DNA of 64,000 nucleotides from Nymphalis io (taxonomy: Eukaryota > Arthropoda > Insecta > Lepidoptera > Nymphalidae). The stretch lies in assembly GCF_905147045.1 (NCBI RefSeq), contig NC_065888.1, positions 1,741,001-1,805,000 on the forward strand. Reading direction: 5' to 3'. The notes below the pieces were generated by a model. The model ran no database searches, was not told the origin of the DNA, and saw only the letters and a list, made by a program, of their open reading frames with translations. A program made the translations under genes and the position numbers. Positions 24,251-36,450 of the stretch are shown here, piece by piece. How positions within the stretch are numbered: position 1 is the stretch's first letter; each line of letters starts with the position of its first letter.

Positions 24251-27219
24251 ATATTTAGGTTTTCGGGATGTTCGTAATATTTATACGTTTTCCAACAATA
24301 AGTAGTATAATAATAGATTCAAGTCGAACTTTTAATACTAGATATACGGTAATCAGGCAATTTCAAAATGTCTAGAAGTTGTATGAAATTTATATTTTAA
24401 TAACAAAAAAGAAGAAGGTTTGAAAAATGTTCCAAGTTTTATCCAAGAACAAAGTGGCACTTTCATCACGTTGACAGCCGCCGGCGACCACGCCACGCAC
24501 GCTTTGTCGTCGCCCCGCCTTGCCAACTGTGCAAACAACTTTAATAATTTATCTAATTACTTCACGATATATCGTTTAATTAAGAAATTGACTACCGGGG
24601 AACATTGCCAAGTAATGCTAAGTAGTAATATGTAAGATTTTGCATCAAAACAACTTAGACACTATAACTGATAAAGTTTAAATATAAATGAATTTACAAA
24701 TTTTGAAATAGTAAAGTAACTTGCACTTGCAACTTTATACGTGATTAAAGTACGTGCTCATGAGAGGGTTTTGCTATCGCACATTTTCAGCTCCAAGCCT
24801 TTGTATTCATAAATCTTTATTTTAACATAGGGCTATGTTTATCTATTATGTAAACTTGCATGCCATTAAACAGAAACTTATAGCTGCAAACTTCATTATT
24901 GCATCTATTAGCTTTTGCGCTTTAAATTCCATTAATAACTTTAGAAAATATGTATATTCTCAGATATTGAAAATTTGATAAAATCAAAAATCGTTAACAA
25001 ATATATTTTGTCATTTATTACACATACAAAATTATAAATACAAATGCAATATAGCAACAATTTAATTAATGTTATTGTTACATAATATTTTATAGCTCGA
25101 ATATATTTTGAATTAAAAATTCAGCTTTCGAACCGTAGACCGTTGTTTTTAAGATGTTAAGCTAATTGTAAAGCTGAGACAGACACGGGAAGTTTTAAGG
25201 GTTTGTAATTCAGTAATGGAACTTTAAAACTATCGCTAGAAGCACTTAGGCGTAATTTCCTATATAGATTAAGACATGAAATACATCCAACTCTTCATAA
25301 AAGTTTGTGAAAAAAACATAAGACATTATTGAAGAATATACAAATTGTAATATTTTTGTTTATACGAGATTCGCTAATTGTGCCCACAAACTAATCGGAT
25401 CTACTACCGTCTGCATATTCCATTATCTGTAGGATCGTGCCAACCCGCCCATAAATATTCATATGAGGTTCAACCACTCATATGTCTGCTACATGACTAT
25501 ATTAATGGGTTTATGAACAATTTTTTGGTTCACCGTGTTCAGATAGGTTCTCTCTATTACAAAGTTTCCAATCTATTTATTCAATTTCGAAGTCTTAATT
25601 CAATATTAGTTGTAATACTATGAACTATTAAATAATGTTTTAGCACTAAACAACGCTTTTGTGTTGGTGTTGTCTAATAGAGGATTAAATAAATATAGAA
25701 ATATAACACTTGCTTATTAATTTGCAAAAATGACCACCGAATAGGAAATAAAACGGAACCGTTTTTGATTCCAATCTTTCGAATCGGTGAAACAAAATAT
25801 AGAGGATATCTTCAATCTTGTTTTCAAAAAAATTGGCTAGATTCGATAAAATTATGTGTCCTTAAGGTATCATAGTTTTCTTATAGTAATTACGTAACCT
25901 TAACGCACAAACTTTCCTTGCATATATGTATTTTAAATCGTACAATAATTAAACATTTTTAATATATTTTCAGGGATTCATTGTCCTACAAAAGTATAAC
26001 TAACAAGTTTTTACTTATGCCTCGTAATAAATCAGAAATTTCAAAATAAATATTTTATATAAAATTATGTTCAAATATATTTCGTTAAAACTAATATCCT
26101 AATTAAAATATAACTATTGTTTTTACAAAGTGATGGCAACTCTAATCTGAAGCCGATTTTACTCAGAAGTCGCGAACAAACTTTTTAATTAGTCTGTGAG
26201 GACAAACAACTCGTATCTGTGGATATTGTTTGTCACACTCTATGTTTGTATTAACATGTGTTATACATGTTTGTCTAGCAAAAAATATTATTTATTTTTA
26301 TTAAATTTATCAATATTTCGAATATAATAATATTTAAAAATAGATAACATACATATATGAAGATCACGGAATAGTTCCTACTATGGAGGGAATGTAATAA
26401 CATAACAGAGAATTGTTTGTCTTATGGCGAGATGTTATAATGAATAGTCAACATGCCGGCTACGTCCCGTTGTTTCCACGTTCTGTACTTGATTATCATG
26501 TTTTATTACCGCTATCGTCGTCTATTTTTACTATATTCGACGTACCCGGCTCAACGGGGGAAAATAATTAGAATTTCTTTCTTATAATTAAGAGCTAAGT
26601 GATTATTAATTTGTTCATTATGTAAAACGCTCTTAAGGATGTTCATCCACAAGAACCTAATCACTTAATTCGATACCCAGTAATTACTACAACGTGTAAA
26701 CATAATTTTTTATTTAGAATGTTTTTTTTAATATATTGAAAGCATAGTCCACATTTAAACAGCCCCTTTACAAAGCTGCGTCACAACCAAAGGAAAATTG
26801 GAAACTTTTGTGTAGTTACGTGATAAAAAGTTTCTGCATTTATTTATTTTAAAAACACACTAACTAAATTTATACAGTAACTTGATATTATTACACGGCT
26901 TAATATAGCTTTAAATAAGCTAATTAAAATTAAACTAACTTAACATAAGCTAATTATAAATTAAACTAATTGAAGGTACTTAACTTATATAAGTTATCAA
27001 CAAAAATTGAGACCAACAATTTATAGTAAAGTATTGTTTGTCTTTTTGAAAAATTGTTAAATTACAATTATTGCCAACTATTTTAGCGAAAACGTATCAT
27101 TAGAATTGTTTCGTTGAATATAATATTACCTTATAATAGAAAATTTCATAAATTATATATAATTGTCGCAAAATAAAAGAGTGTGGTTTTAAGTAATAGT
27201 TATGTAAGAGACGGTTTAA

Positions 27220-27400
27220 AACGTAGAGGTGTTAGGTCGCGCCGCGACGCGTCGTGTGGAGCGACAGCCGCGGCCGCCAGGCGCCACAATTATACAAGCC
27301 TCCGTAAATCATAAACATCAACCCTCCATTTAATCCAAATAGTCCGTCGTTAGTCGAGCAGCCTGTGTCTAATTTGTCTCCTGAACGCGAGATTAATTTA
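27220..27400. other. GC-rich non-coding island (candidate regulatory element)
   Basis: Contains ggtcgcgccgcgacgcgtcg and acagccgcggccgccaggcg, then an AT-rich flank with homeodomain-like TTAAT and TAATC cores (tttaatccaaatagtccg, gagattaatttattaac). No frame, and single-copy within the window. Confidence 0.35.
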
Positions 27401-28128
27401 TTAACATTAATTACATGACAATATTATAAATTACTTATGCATGTTCGTGACACAACATAAAATATGTGTGTTTTTTATACGGATCATTTATTACAATTAT
27501 ATTAAAAACAATATCGTAAAATTGCACGGTATCGTTCTGTATTCTTTATTATATATAACGTTCGAAACCAGTGCTATAACATGACTTGAAGGTGCTTTTT
27601 CATTTCTTATTTTATTAATTTTACTAGGCAATATGATGCACCGGTTTCTTAAACTAAGCGTGCCTTGCCTGTAACAAAGAGACGCATAACTTTTTATGGA
27701 GGTATCTCTTTCAAGTACTTTTAGTTCTAATATAGAGTTTACGTAAACAAAATGGCGTCTTGGCAAATTAAAGGCTAAAATAAGGATATAACATTCATAT
27801 GAAATAATTACTTAATAGTTACAATCGATATCGAATATAATGATGAAGAATTCAACAAAATAAAGTACATTTATATTTTACCATAAGAGATAAATGTATG
27901 AAAAAAATTTAAGTGCTATGAATGTCGATACATATCTATCAATATACTTTAAATTTAGTCCGTTTCAGGGCGCTTTAGCTTTCAATCACTTTTATTGCTA
28001 TTAGTCGACGCGGTTTCTGTATAATATATATTTTCGTTATGAAAACCATTTGTCGTATTCACCTAGTAAATTAAAAATAATATGTCTAGAGTTCACTTTT
28101 ATATGAATGCGTTTTTTTTAACTTGTTT

Positions 28129-28225
28129 TAGGAAGATAGATGAGAAAATTGGCCATTTGATGGTAAGCCTTTCGGCTAGACACTGACACTGTGAAATACA
28201 TAATCACTCCCTACGCCGGCAACCA
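28129..28225 (-). mobile_element. Family B repeat fragment
   Basis: The 3' part only: ggaagatagatgagaaaattgg and catttgatggtaagc correspond to the ggcggacgagcatatgggccacctgatggtaag end of minus-strand copies. Strongly diverged. Confidence 0.6.
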
Positions 28226-30414
28226 TAGAATCTATTATCTTTCAAAGTATCGAAAATGTACGTATTTTAGTGAAAAAGTTTTAAAAAATTACATATTTTT
28301 GACACCTAATAATTATTTGCATCGTTATCTTTTGTTCTACAAATAAAAAACGCACGAGTGTGGGAAGTAGGGACTGTTGTTCGGAAAATTGCGGAAAATA
28401 GCCCGCGGAAAAATTACGCAGAGGATCGCCGGCCACATGGCGCACGGCGATACGCCCTACATAACTGATGACTTTCCGATGGCAATACATTCGCTTGAAT
28501 GGTACGCGCCGCTGCCCGCCTGACCTTAAATGCAATACTAACTTTTCATACGTTGTTATTAAGTGAATAATTAAGAAAAAAAATAATAATTTGTCGTTTT
28601 ATTATTATTAAATATCCCATTTTAATTTTGAATGCTTATTTTATTGTATATTTTATTTAAGAAATAGAGTAACTGAGTTTCCGATCGATTCTTCGTTGTA
28701 GAATCGATTTTCTTTGGAGTTTCCCATCATTACAGAGAACATTAAATTATATTTATGTTCTCTTGTACAGGTTTGTTGTTTTTTAAATTGTTTTAAACTA
28801 TTAATTGTATCGAGTTGGTAAGTAAATCGAACAATAAAATATAAAAATAAGTTCTCAAGCTGGGATCAGAAGCGATAATTCGCAGTAACAAGATGGTCGT
28901 CTATTATTGTTGTTAAACTAATTAAAAAGTTCAGGCTCGATCGCTGAATAGACGAGCACTCAGCGACATCCAGTACATGAAGCAACGAAGCATACTTTAC
29001 AACTCCATTACTTATTCAACTTTTTTCGAAAAAAGAAAATAAAATAATCAGACTATACATTCCAATTAAATATAAGAAGAAAACATTAATATCTTCATGA
29101 TTTTTTTATCAAAATCAAAAATCTTTATTCAATACAGAAGCGTTACACCTACTTATTGATTGTCATTAATTTACCACCGGTTCGGAAATAAACACCCCAA
29201 ACCTGAGAAGATCCGGCGAAATAAGCAAGTTTTTTTATAATAATATATTTCCATTTCTAGAAAAAATATTTTCTGTAAAGTCCTTCTCTTAAAATAACTT
29301 ATAAAATTACATACATATATGTATTTATGTAATTCCTACTTACTATAATTTAAATACTAGTGATAATTCTTCGTTTAGCTAAATATATCGTTATCAGCTG
29401 GTGTGTTCAAAGTTTAACAATCCAAGCGATATCCAAAGATAGCAATTTATTCTTAGCGCGGCAATCGAAGAGGACAGATGAACGTTGAGCAAGTACTCAG
29501 TAACAAACTTGATCGTTGAAACATCGCAATAACTTCCGTTTGCAGTTTATTCCTGATAATTTTGCATCTCCTAGTTGAACTTTATTTTATCCAACTATAC
29601 ATAGTGCTAGCGAAGATCCATTTTTGTACATGGAAAACGAATTGCTGTTATAAATTCGTTCAGGCAATTTTACGACACCTAGACTTTAATTTAAAATGTA
29701 AAGGAAAATACATTTATATATTTTAAGGGTCATGAGATACATAAATGATATTTAAAATGTATACTAGTGTTTTAACTGATATGAGAAAGGACAGCAGCGA
29801 TTCACTCAACCAAACAGTAGCAGCGTACAAAGCAACAGCTATAACCATTGAGTCGCTCGGCTGCACCGTGTTTCACTGAACCTTTAAAGTGAAACAAAAT
29901 CGCAGAAGCTGAAATTGGATAGTTCTCACGTGCATTTTTAAATAAAAATATTATTACTACATTTAACTCATAAAAAAATATAACGAACTTTTTCATAATA
30001 ATCAAGCCAACAAAGTAAATAATAATTTGGGAACGACCAAAGATTCATTTACATTATTATTCATACAAAAATATCTCAATCAATATTATCTTTTGTGTTG
30101 AATGGTTTCATTATTCAAAAAGGATTTTAATATATTTACTTAATTAAAATTCACATATTCTGAAAATTGACATCAAATATTTCTTACATTTCATACATTT
30201 TAGTAGTAATCGAGATCAAATGAACAGAGATTTATCTCAATCGATATAACAAATCATATATATAATATGTGTATAGTTGTTTCAACAATTTTATTATTCA
30301 TCTTTGAATTAGACATTTAATTTTTTTTCATTACTTCAGTAATATAAATGAAGCGAGTCAAGAAACATATTCCAAGTTATGTGTCCAGCATTAGTAAAAA
30401 TTATTGCTGATAAT
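28226..30414. other. AT-rich non-coding stretch
   Basis: A GC-richer patch at about 28390-28525 (atagcccgcggaaaa, gatcgccggccacatggcgc). Weaker patches at 28870-29000 and 29460-29560. No gene recognised. Confidence 0.45.
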
Positions 30415-30446
30415 AATTCATAAATATAAGCTTATATTTATGAATT
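30415..30446. repeat. Perfect 32-bp palindrome
   Basis: The left arm aattcataaatataag is followed with no spacer by its exact reverse complement, centred on AAGCTT. A cruciform or a symmetric protein site is possible, but AT-rich DNA yields some palindromes by chance. It sits just 5' of a decayed SINE. Confidence 0.92.
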
Positions 30447-30467
30447 TACAAAGATCCCCATATTTTT

Positions 30468-30766
30468 GGTTCAATCCCGGATCAGACTAACATAAAAAAA
30501 GTTATAGGATTTTTTTGTTAAGAAATTCAGAGTAGCATCCCGGTTGTTGAAAGTTGGTAGTATTTTGACTCCCGTACCTCAGAAAACACGTAAACTCTTT
30601 GGTTTTTCACCTGAACTCTTCGGGCGGATTTGCCGTTTCATGAGATTATCAAAGCAAATTAATAAAAAGTAAAATTGTGTTTCCACATACACTTGTGTAC
30701 GTCCGGCGATGTTGTAGTTGCGCTTGAAAATGCGCCGTGACCGAAATCAGTTAGAAATCATTCATC
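30468..30766 (+). mobile_element. tRNA-derived SINE (family C), diverged
   Basis: A B-box-like ggttcaatcccgg is followed in order by the family C landmarks: ttgttaagaaattcagagtag, agcatcccgg, ctcccgtacctcagaaaacac, acctgaactcttcggg and the 3' block gccgtgaccgaaatcag. The A-box end is missing. Confidence 0.8.
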
Positions 30767-31562
30767 ATAGTTAAAATCAGCCAAAAAAGTTATATAAAAT
30801 TAGTTCTGTACCTAAAAAAATATCTACGTTACCTGCAGTAAGCAACGCTCATGATTCTTTTTTCTTTTACAACATAATTTACAATAGCTGTTGTTATACC
30901 TTTTAAATTAAAAGACATCGACAATTTTTTAGACTACCTATCTACTTGTAACTCTATTTAAATACCATGATAATTATTATTAATATAGAGGACAAATTTT
31001 ACCGTATGCTTTCCTATACCATTTATCTAATTATTTTTAAACCATATTCAGTTGTTTCTGTATATTTACTAGTGAGTTTTGTTGTATAGTACCAGCGTTC
31101 AAAGATGGCACGCAAGTCGTAAACGGTAATTATATACATAAAAAATAAAATTACATTGCAAGTGCTCTTTCGATATTTAAGCATTAAAATTCATGAAGAA
31201 ACTATCAAGTTGATAGAATCTAAACGTAAATCGTTGGTAAAGTGTTAAGTAGAAGTTGAAAGCCGTCGTGGTAGTATCCCGTGGGAGGCGAGCGCAGTCG
31301 GAAATCTTTTGTTAAATATTTTATGAGTCTTGCAACACTGCGACAAGTAATGGGTTGTTTCTGCGGATACATGGAACATAATATTATATGCTTAAAATTA
31401 CATTTTTATTTAAAACATGAGCAAATACTTTTAGCGATCGTATAATATTATTAATAAATACTTTTATATATTTTTAACACTCATGTAATATTATTTATAT
31501 ATACTTTTAGCATTTTTATAAGGATATCAAAACTCAGTCATATCAAGATTCATTACTTGTAA
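30767..31562. other. AT-rich non-coding stretch
   Basis: One GC-richer patch at about 31255-31310 (gtcgtggtagtatcccgtgg). Nothing else recognised. Confidence 0.4.
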
Positions 31563-31760
31563 CATATCTATAGGATTTATTAGCTGGCCTAGTGTCTAAT
31601 TATAATATTGCAGATTCCGTGGGCCATTACCCCGGGCTTGACTAATAAAAATGATACGGGCTTTTTCTGTTAAGAAGTTCGCAGTACACATCCTTGTCTC
31701 ACATAGCCCGAAGAGATTTTCATCTCATCGGACTATATGAGAACATTACACTCGTTCTAA
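31563..31760 (+). mobile_element. tRNA-derived SINE (family C), 5' fragment
   Basis: A-box-like tggcctagtgtctaa, a decayed B-box region (ccccgggcttgactaa), then cgggctttttctgttaagaag and gcagtacacatcc, following the family C order before similarity is lost. Confidence 0.65.
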
Positions 31761-32240
31761 AGACATTATTATTATTATTTTTAAATAGAGATTATATATA
31801 GAGTAGATTCATCTTGGTATCTATAATGGAACTCATCTGAGTTTTCATACTACGTGCAAACGCGCTTTGTGAGTAATCTTGTGGATTGTTTTTATGTTCA
31901 GATGTGACAATCTTAAACTTCCAGGCTATAGCCTACGGTAGTAAAAATAAACTTAAATCACATCGAACTGTAACGCGAAGCGATAACAATGAAATTTCTA
32001 TTCCTAAAAAACTAATGTTGTCCAATTTCTTATTTCATATTACAGGTACCGTTGAATATAATTATATAGCTAATAAAATAAAGTAGGTAACTGTACAGCA
32101 TATGTTTAAAGCAAACATGTACTCGTTTAATCCAAATTTAATTCGCTTGCAAGCGTGGTCAATGATTCGATGTTTAAAATATTAAATTATAATAGTAAAT
32201 TTATACTTTTTCTTATAATAATATATATATAATAAAAATA
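31761..32240. other. AT-rich non-coding stretch
   Basis: No gene or repeat recognised except AT microsatellite texture near 32217-32240 beside the next SINE. Confidence 0.4.
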
Positions 32241-32602
32241 ATGTCTTCCAGACCGATTTCGGCCACGGTGGTCAATCTCAAGGAGATTAGCCAATTGCAC
32301 AGGAGATATTATAGTGCACAAGTGTGTGCGCAAACACAGGTACACTCTCTCTTCCCTCACTCTCATAATCCGATGGGACGGCAATCCGATACGACCGGAA
32401 AGAGTTCGGGCGCAGGACCAACCGGTTTACGTGTTTTCCGAGGCACGGGAGTGTATACATTTCCTACTTCCAGACTCCGGGATCCTACTGACAATTTTTT
32501 GACAGAAAAACCCAATAACTTTTTTTTGGCCCAACCTGGGAATTGAACCCAGGATCTCCGGGTCTGCGGTCTTACATCAAGCCACTAGACCAACGAGGCA
32601 TT
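32241..32602 (-). mobile_element. tRNA-derived SINE (family C), full length
   Basis: On the minus strand it starts tgcctcgttggtctagtggc (A-box), continues with B-box gggttcaattccc (plus 32537-32549), and ends ggccgaaatcggtctggaag with a TTATT-type tail. The body carries the blocks tcccgtgcctcgg, cgtaaaccggttggtcc, gactctttccgg-like and ccgtcccatcgg. Two overlapping plus-strand frames of 101 and 62 codons fall inside the SINE and are not genes. Confidence 0.93.
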
Positions 32603-32610
32603 AATTGTCT

Positions 32611-32799
32611 ATCTAAACTAATATTATAAAATGCGATAGTAACTTCATCTGTATATATGTTTTCCTTTCACCGCTTTACCACTGAACCGATTTTGATGAA
32701 ATTTGGTATGAAATAACGTTGATCCCCAAGGATAGGCAACTTTTTATACCTAACACCTGAGAGCGAACAAGCGGATGAAGCCGCTATTGAAAACTAGTT
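32611..32799 (-). mobile_element. Dispersed lepidopteran repeat (family E)
   Basis: Plus-strand text starts atctaaactaatattataaa, the complement of the family's 3' end. It then shows accactgaaccgattttgatg and aaatttggtatgaaata, and ends gcggatgaagccgc...aactagttt. It directly abuts the preceding SINE, so one probably inserted beside or into the other. Confidence 0.8.
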
Positions 32800-34229
32800 T
32801 CATATAAAATAAAAAAGGCAAAAAAAGCAGATCGCGAATGTAATTATATATACATTTACTTCGATTTTGTAACATCAGTTAATCCGGGTTTACGAAGTCC
32901 TTTAATTTTTGTAAACATCTTTGGTAAGGAAAAGGGATTACAAAAATAGAGGGTCAGGTTGAAAGCAAGACCGTTATAGAAAGACCAGTCCAAATTTGAG
33001 CGTGGGGAGCGGTAATATTTGCAACTGGAATAAAAATTAACTTTACTACAAATAAATGTACATTTGTAAGAATATTTTCTCGAGTCTTGCACCCCGACTA
33101 CGTCTGGCGACGATTATGTATTGAATTGTGTACCTTCAACTTTAAGGACATTAAATAATAATGTCACCAGAAAAATAATATAGGTATATTTTATACTTAT
33201 CTTTTTATCGTTAATAAATTTATAGATTTTATAGAAAATATGATTTTGTGTTGTACGAGAAAGATAAAACCTTTTTGCAATTCTATTTTATTAACTTTAA
33301 AAAGCTCAAGTGATTACAGTTATTCCTTTGAAGAGTATTCAGACGAAGTCTAAAGCATATCCATGAAAGGGTGTTTGCTATTTTGCATAAATTGGAATCA
33401 AATAACATTTTTTTCTTTTATCATTTAGAATATCTTAAGTAGCTCTGTGAAAAGGTATGAGGTTAGCGAGAAATATTGTATACCGTCTCGGTGAGCCTTG
33501 AGCATTTAATTATGGTTATTCTTTGAATGTTTGTTTGACCAAAATATTTACAGAATTATCAATTAATCTTCCCATCTTTTATTTTATTTTAAGTGAAATA
33601 TTTATGTTCATATTTTTATATAATTCCAAAAAAAAAAACATTATACATAACTCGTTACAATTAAACAAATTTCATCGGAAGCACATTATAATGTTTGTTG
33701 ATAAAAAAGTCTTACAAGGAAAGATCGCTGTAGCAAGTTTTAATATCTATTCCGATTAGATTCAGTGTCAGGAAGGAACGTAGATAGCGTCGGCGGAGTT
33801 GGAAGGAAATATTAGATGGATCGGGCTTCGAATACAAATATGGGAAGATAGGGAAATCCGATTTACCAGTAGTCCCAGACGTGTCGTATTATCGGACTCT
33901 TTTTTGAAACATATCACATTTTAATAAGACAAGATCTGCAATATTCCTTGTAGTATGTTTCTTTATATTTTCAGAAAATATGACCAATATTAGAATATTA
34001 TATAAGTAATATTTAATGTAAAATAAGTAGAATCTTTGGTTTCTTAACATTTGAAGTAAAAACAAAATCGTTTTTTATGTTTTTGAATTAAATAAGTATA
34101 TTTTAAAAAAAAAAATGATTTCAGAATAAGCGATTGTTTATATTATGTTCTTAGATGTAATGGGATGTAGTATGGAAAGCGATTCATTATTGTTATGAAA
34201 TTAATAACATTACATAACAGTAACATAAT
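32800..34229. other. AT-rich non-coding stretch
   Basis: Apart from the duplicated element at 33735, this is AT-rich and featureless. Short frames lack protein character. Confidence 0.4.
33735..33860 (+). repeat. Locally duplicated element, copy 1 (unknown class)
   Basis: aagttttaatatctattcc, gattagattcag, a gaaggaacgtag-like segment, gttggaaggaaatatt and gaagatagg occur in the same order in copy 2 about 1.7 kb downstream. Divergence is substantial, so this is not the same event as the 2.6-kb duplication. Confidence 0.7.
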
Positions 34230-34471
34230 GTGGTCAGTGGTAAGAACACGTGAATCTTAATCGGAGATTGCGGGTTCAATACCGAAGCAACCACCGCTGA
34301 GTTTTTATGAGATTCATTTTTATTTATAATTCATATCCTATTCGGCGGCGAAGTGAAAAACCTACGCGCCGCATTGAAACGCGCGCTATGGTGGAATAAG
34401 ATCAAAGCCTTAAAAGCGCAGGAGCAAAGGAGGTCTTAGCCCAATAGTGGGACATTTAAAGGTTGTCTTTC
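34230..34471 (+). mobile_element. tRNA-derived SINE (family A), diverged
   Basis: tggtcagtggtaagaacacg (A-box), gcgggttcaatacc (B-box), a middle block with several changes, then tatggtggaataagatc and cttagcccaatagtgggaca at the 3' end. Full order retained but old. Confidence 0.85.
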
Positions 34472-36225
34472 TTTATATCATAAGAAAGTTAAGATGGATA
34501 CTAAAAACGAATACTTTGTCATGTTTTAAAATTTATATTATTTTATACATCTGTTAATATTTGAAATAACATAAACTTATAAAAATAACGGAATTCCTTT
34601 GTTACATTTGAAGTTCTCTTTTTAAATTTTAACTTTTTTACGGTTAATTTTTTACAATCGCCATGAACGCAGTCACCTTAAGAGGAAAGGCGTCGAGCGC
34701 TCCGCCTTGTCGTGGGATTGTCCTCTCACTAATTAAATCTCGCCGGGACAATGCGGTTTTAAAACGACCGCCTCTTAATTATTGTTACAGCTTTTAACAT
34801 CTGACTTAATGTTACTTGTAATACAATTCAGAAATTCTTTAACATTACAATTTTAAGTAATGGCAGTTATTTAGATTACATTAGTCGTTACAAGCTTTCT
34901 ATTCTATATTTAAACAGAAAAACAACCGTAAATGTTTTTCATTAAAAGTATGGATTATATTAAAATGAATTATTTTTATTATTAATTCTATTAAAAATGT
35001 ATACATTCTAAATAAAATTAAGCGGATATTTTTAATGGCTGTAAATAATTATAAAAATAATAAATAAAATTATTTACAACAACTAAACATTTTTTGACAG
35101 AAGCGTTATTTTACGTTTATTTGTGTAACGTTTCATTGCTAACTAAACGAACTGTTATTGCTTAAATAAAGGCAGCAGATTGTTAAAAGTTGAGTGTAGA
35201 CACCGGGTGTAAATGTAAATTAAATATTAAATCAATCAATAAAAATAATTCAAAGTAATTTATATATTTAGAAATATAAAAAAAACATTAATTATAATTA
35301 TGCAATCGATAAAGTATACCTTCTTCAAAGTATAGTATAAGTTTTTCTAAAACCATTGATAAGAATTTATTTTAAAAAGATGCAAACCGATGAATCGATA
35401 GAGGAAGTACGGGGTCGCGTTCTTTACTTAGTACAAAAGGCCTGACCAGTGCGGGCGGAAAGTTTTAATATCCCTCCGATTAGATTCAGCCGCAACCAGG
35501 GACGAAGGTAGAACCGAGGGATTGAAGGGAAGTATTTTAGGATTGAACACGAATTCGTATAACAGAAGATAAGGCTAAGACGCACTGGATTACTGAGTGC
35601 CACGTTTACGTTTTACGCCGGTTCGCGTCGGGTCTGCGAGTTTCACTAAATCCTGAGAAACTACCGCAGATTTACTTCTGGCACTTGCGAGTTTATGGTG
35701 CCTTAATCTTATTTGCTAGGAGAATATACGTTTTTGTTAAAGATTTTTAAATAAGAAAAATTATTATCAATCATGTTTTTGTAATGTTACGTTTATCAGT
35801 TTTTCTCTATCTGAATAATTATTTTTGCAATTATTTTTGAGTTTTATAAACTTTATTGTTTTCATTATGTGAAAACTTATAAGCTAAAATTATGTAATAA
35901 TAAAATTTATACAATTCGAACGAGCTTAACAATAACAGAATATATTTTAAAAGTAACTGGAAACAGATATTTTAGTCTGGGGTTACAATGAAATGCATAT
36001 GATTTACATAGTTTTATAAAATAATATATACATTTTTAAGTAAAGTAGGTAAGTGTTAATTAATCTAGTTTGTTTAGGTTTAATTTAAAAGTAAACATGA
36101 GGATATTTTGATACAATCGCAACAAAGAACACAGATATAGTAACTAAATAACTAGATGTCGCTTCTGAGTTAAATACGCATTAAAATTATTTAAAAAAAC
36201 ATTGTTAGTGTTTTATTTAAAAGAT
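34472..36225. other. Non-coding stretch with two islands
   Basis: GC-richer parts at about 34665-34775 (aaaggcgtcgagcgctccgc, taaatctcgccgggacaatg) and 35400-35700, the latter including the second copy of the duplicated element. The rest is AT-rich with no gene. Confidence 0.45.
35460..35575 (+). repeat. Locally duplicated element, copy 2 (unknown class)
   Basis: aagttttaatatccctccg, attagattcag, agggacgaaggtag, gattgaagggaagtatt and gaagataagg are collinear with copy 1. Similarity may extend weakly downstream (ggattactgagtgccacg). No terminal repeats or target-site duplication seen. Confidence 0.7.
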
Positions 36226-36450
36226 GGTTGCAAGCCTGTTAGGGTAGGTACCACCAACTCATTAGATATTCTACCGCAAAACAACAATACTTAGTATTAT
36301 AGCGGTTCCGTTTTAAGGGTGAGTGAGTCAGTGTAACTATAGACACAATATTCAACATCTTCGTAGCCAAGGTTGGTGGCGCATTGGCGATGGTGACCAC
36401 TTAACATCAGGTGCCCAATTTGTCTGTCCGCCTATCTGTAACAAAAAATA
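36226..36450 (+). mobile_element. Family B repeat, 5'-truncated and internally deleted
   Basis: Starts within the family at ggttgcaagcctgttaggg, keeps gatattctaccgcaaaac and gccaaggttggtggcgc, lacks the segment between gcattgg and the gtgaccac block, and ends gtccgcctatctgtaacaaa. Confidence 0.87.

Larger units (their letters stand above)
22142..28128. other. 6-kb non-coding stretch with GC-rich islands
   Basis: GC-richer segments at about 22215-22340 (gtcgcgagggtatcgccgacc), 23220-23500 (ccgcagcggatgtcgtgcc), 23780-24250, 24475-24540 (agccgccggcgaccacgcc), 26450-26560 and 27220-27400 are separated by AT-rich DNA. An imperfect tandem repeat of about 30 bp (ataagctaattaaaattaaac-like) lies near 26918-26972. 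Short frames exist on both strands, without domain-like sequence. Confidence 0.45.

Noticed and set aside
32241..32546. 101-codon frame, one of the longest in the window
   Set aside because: Lies inside a full-length tRNA-derived SINE on the opposite strand.
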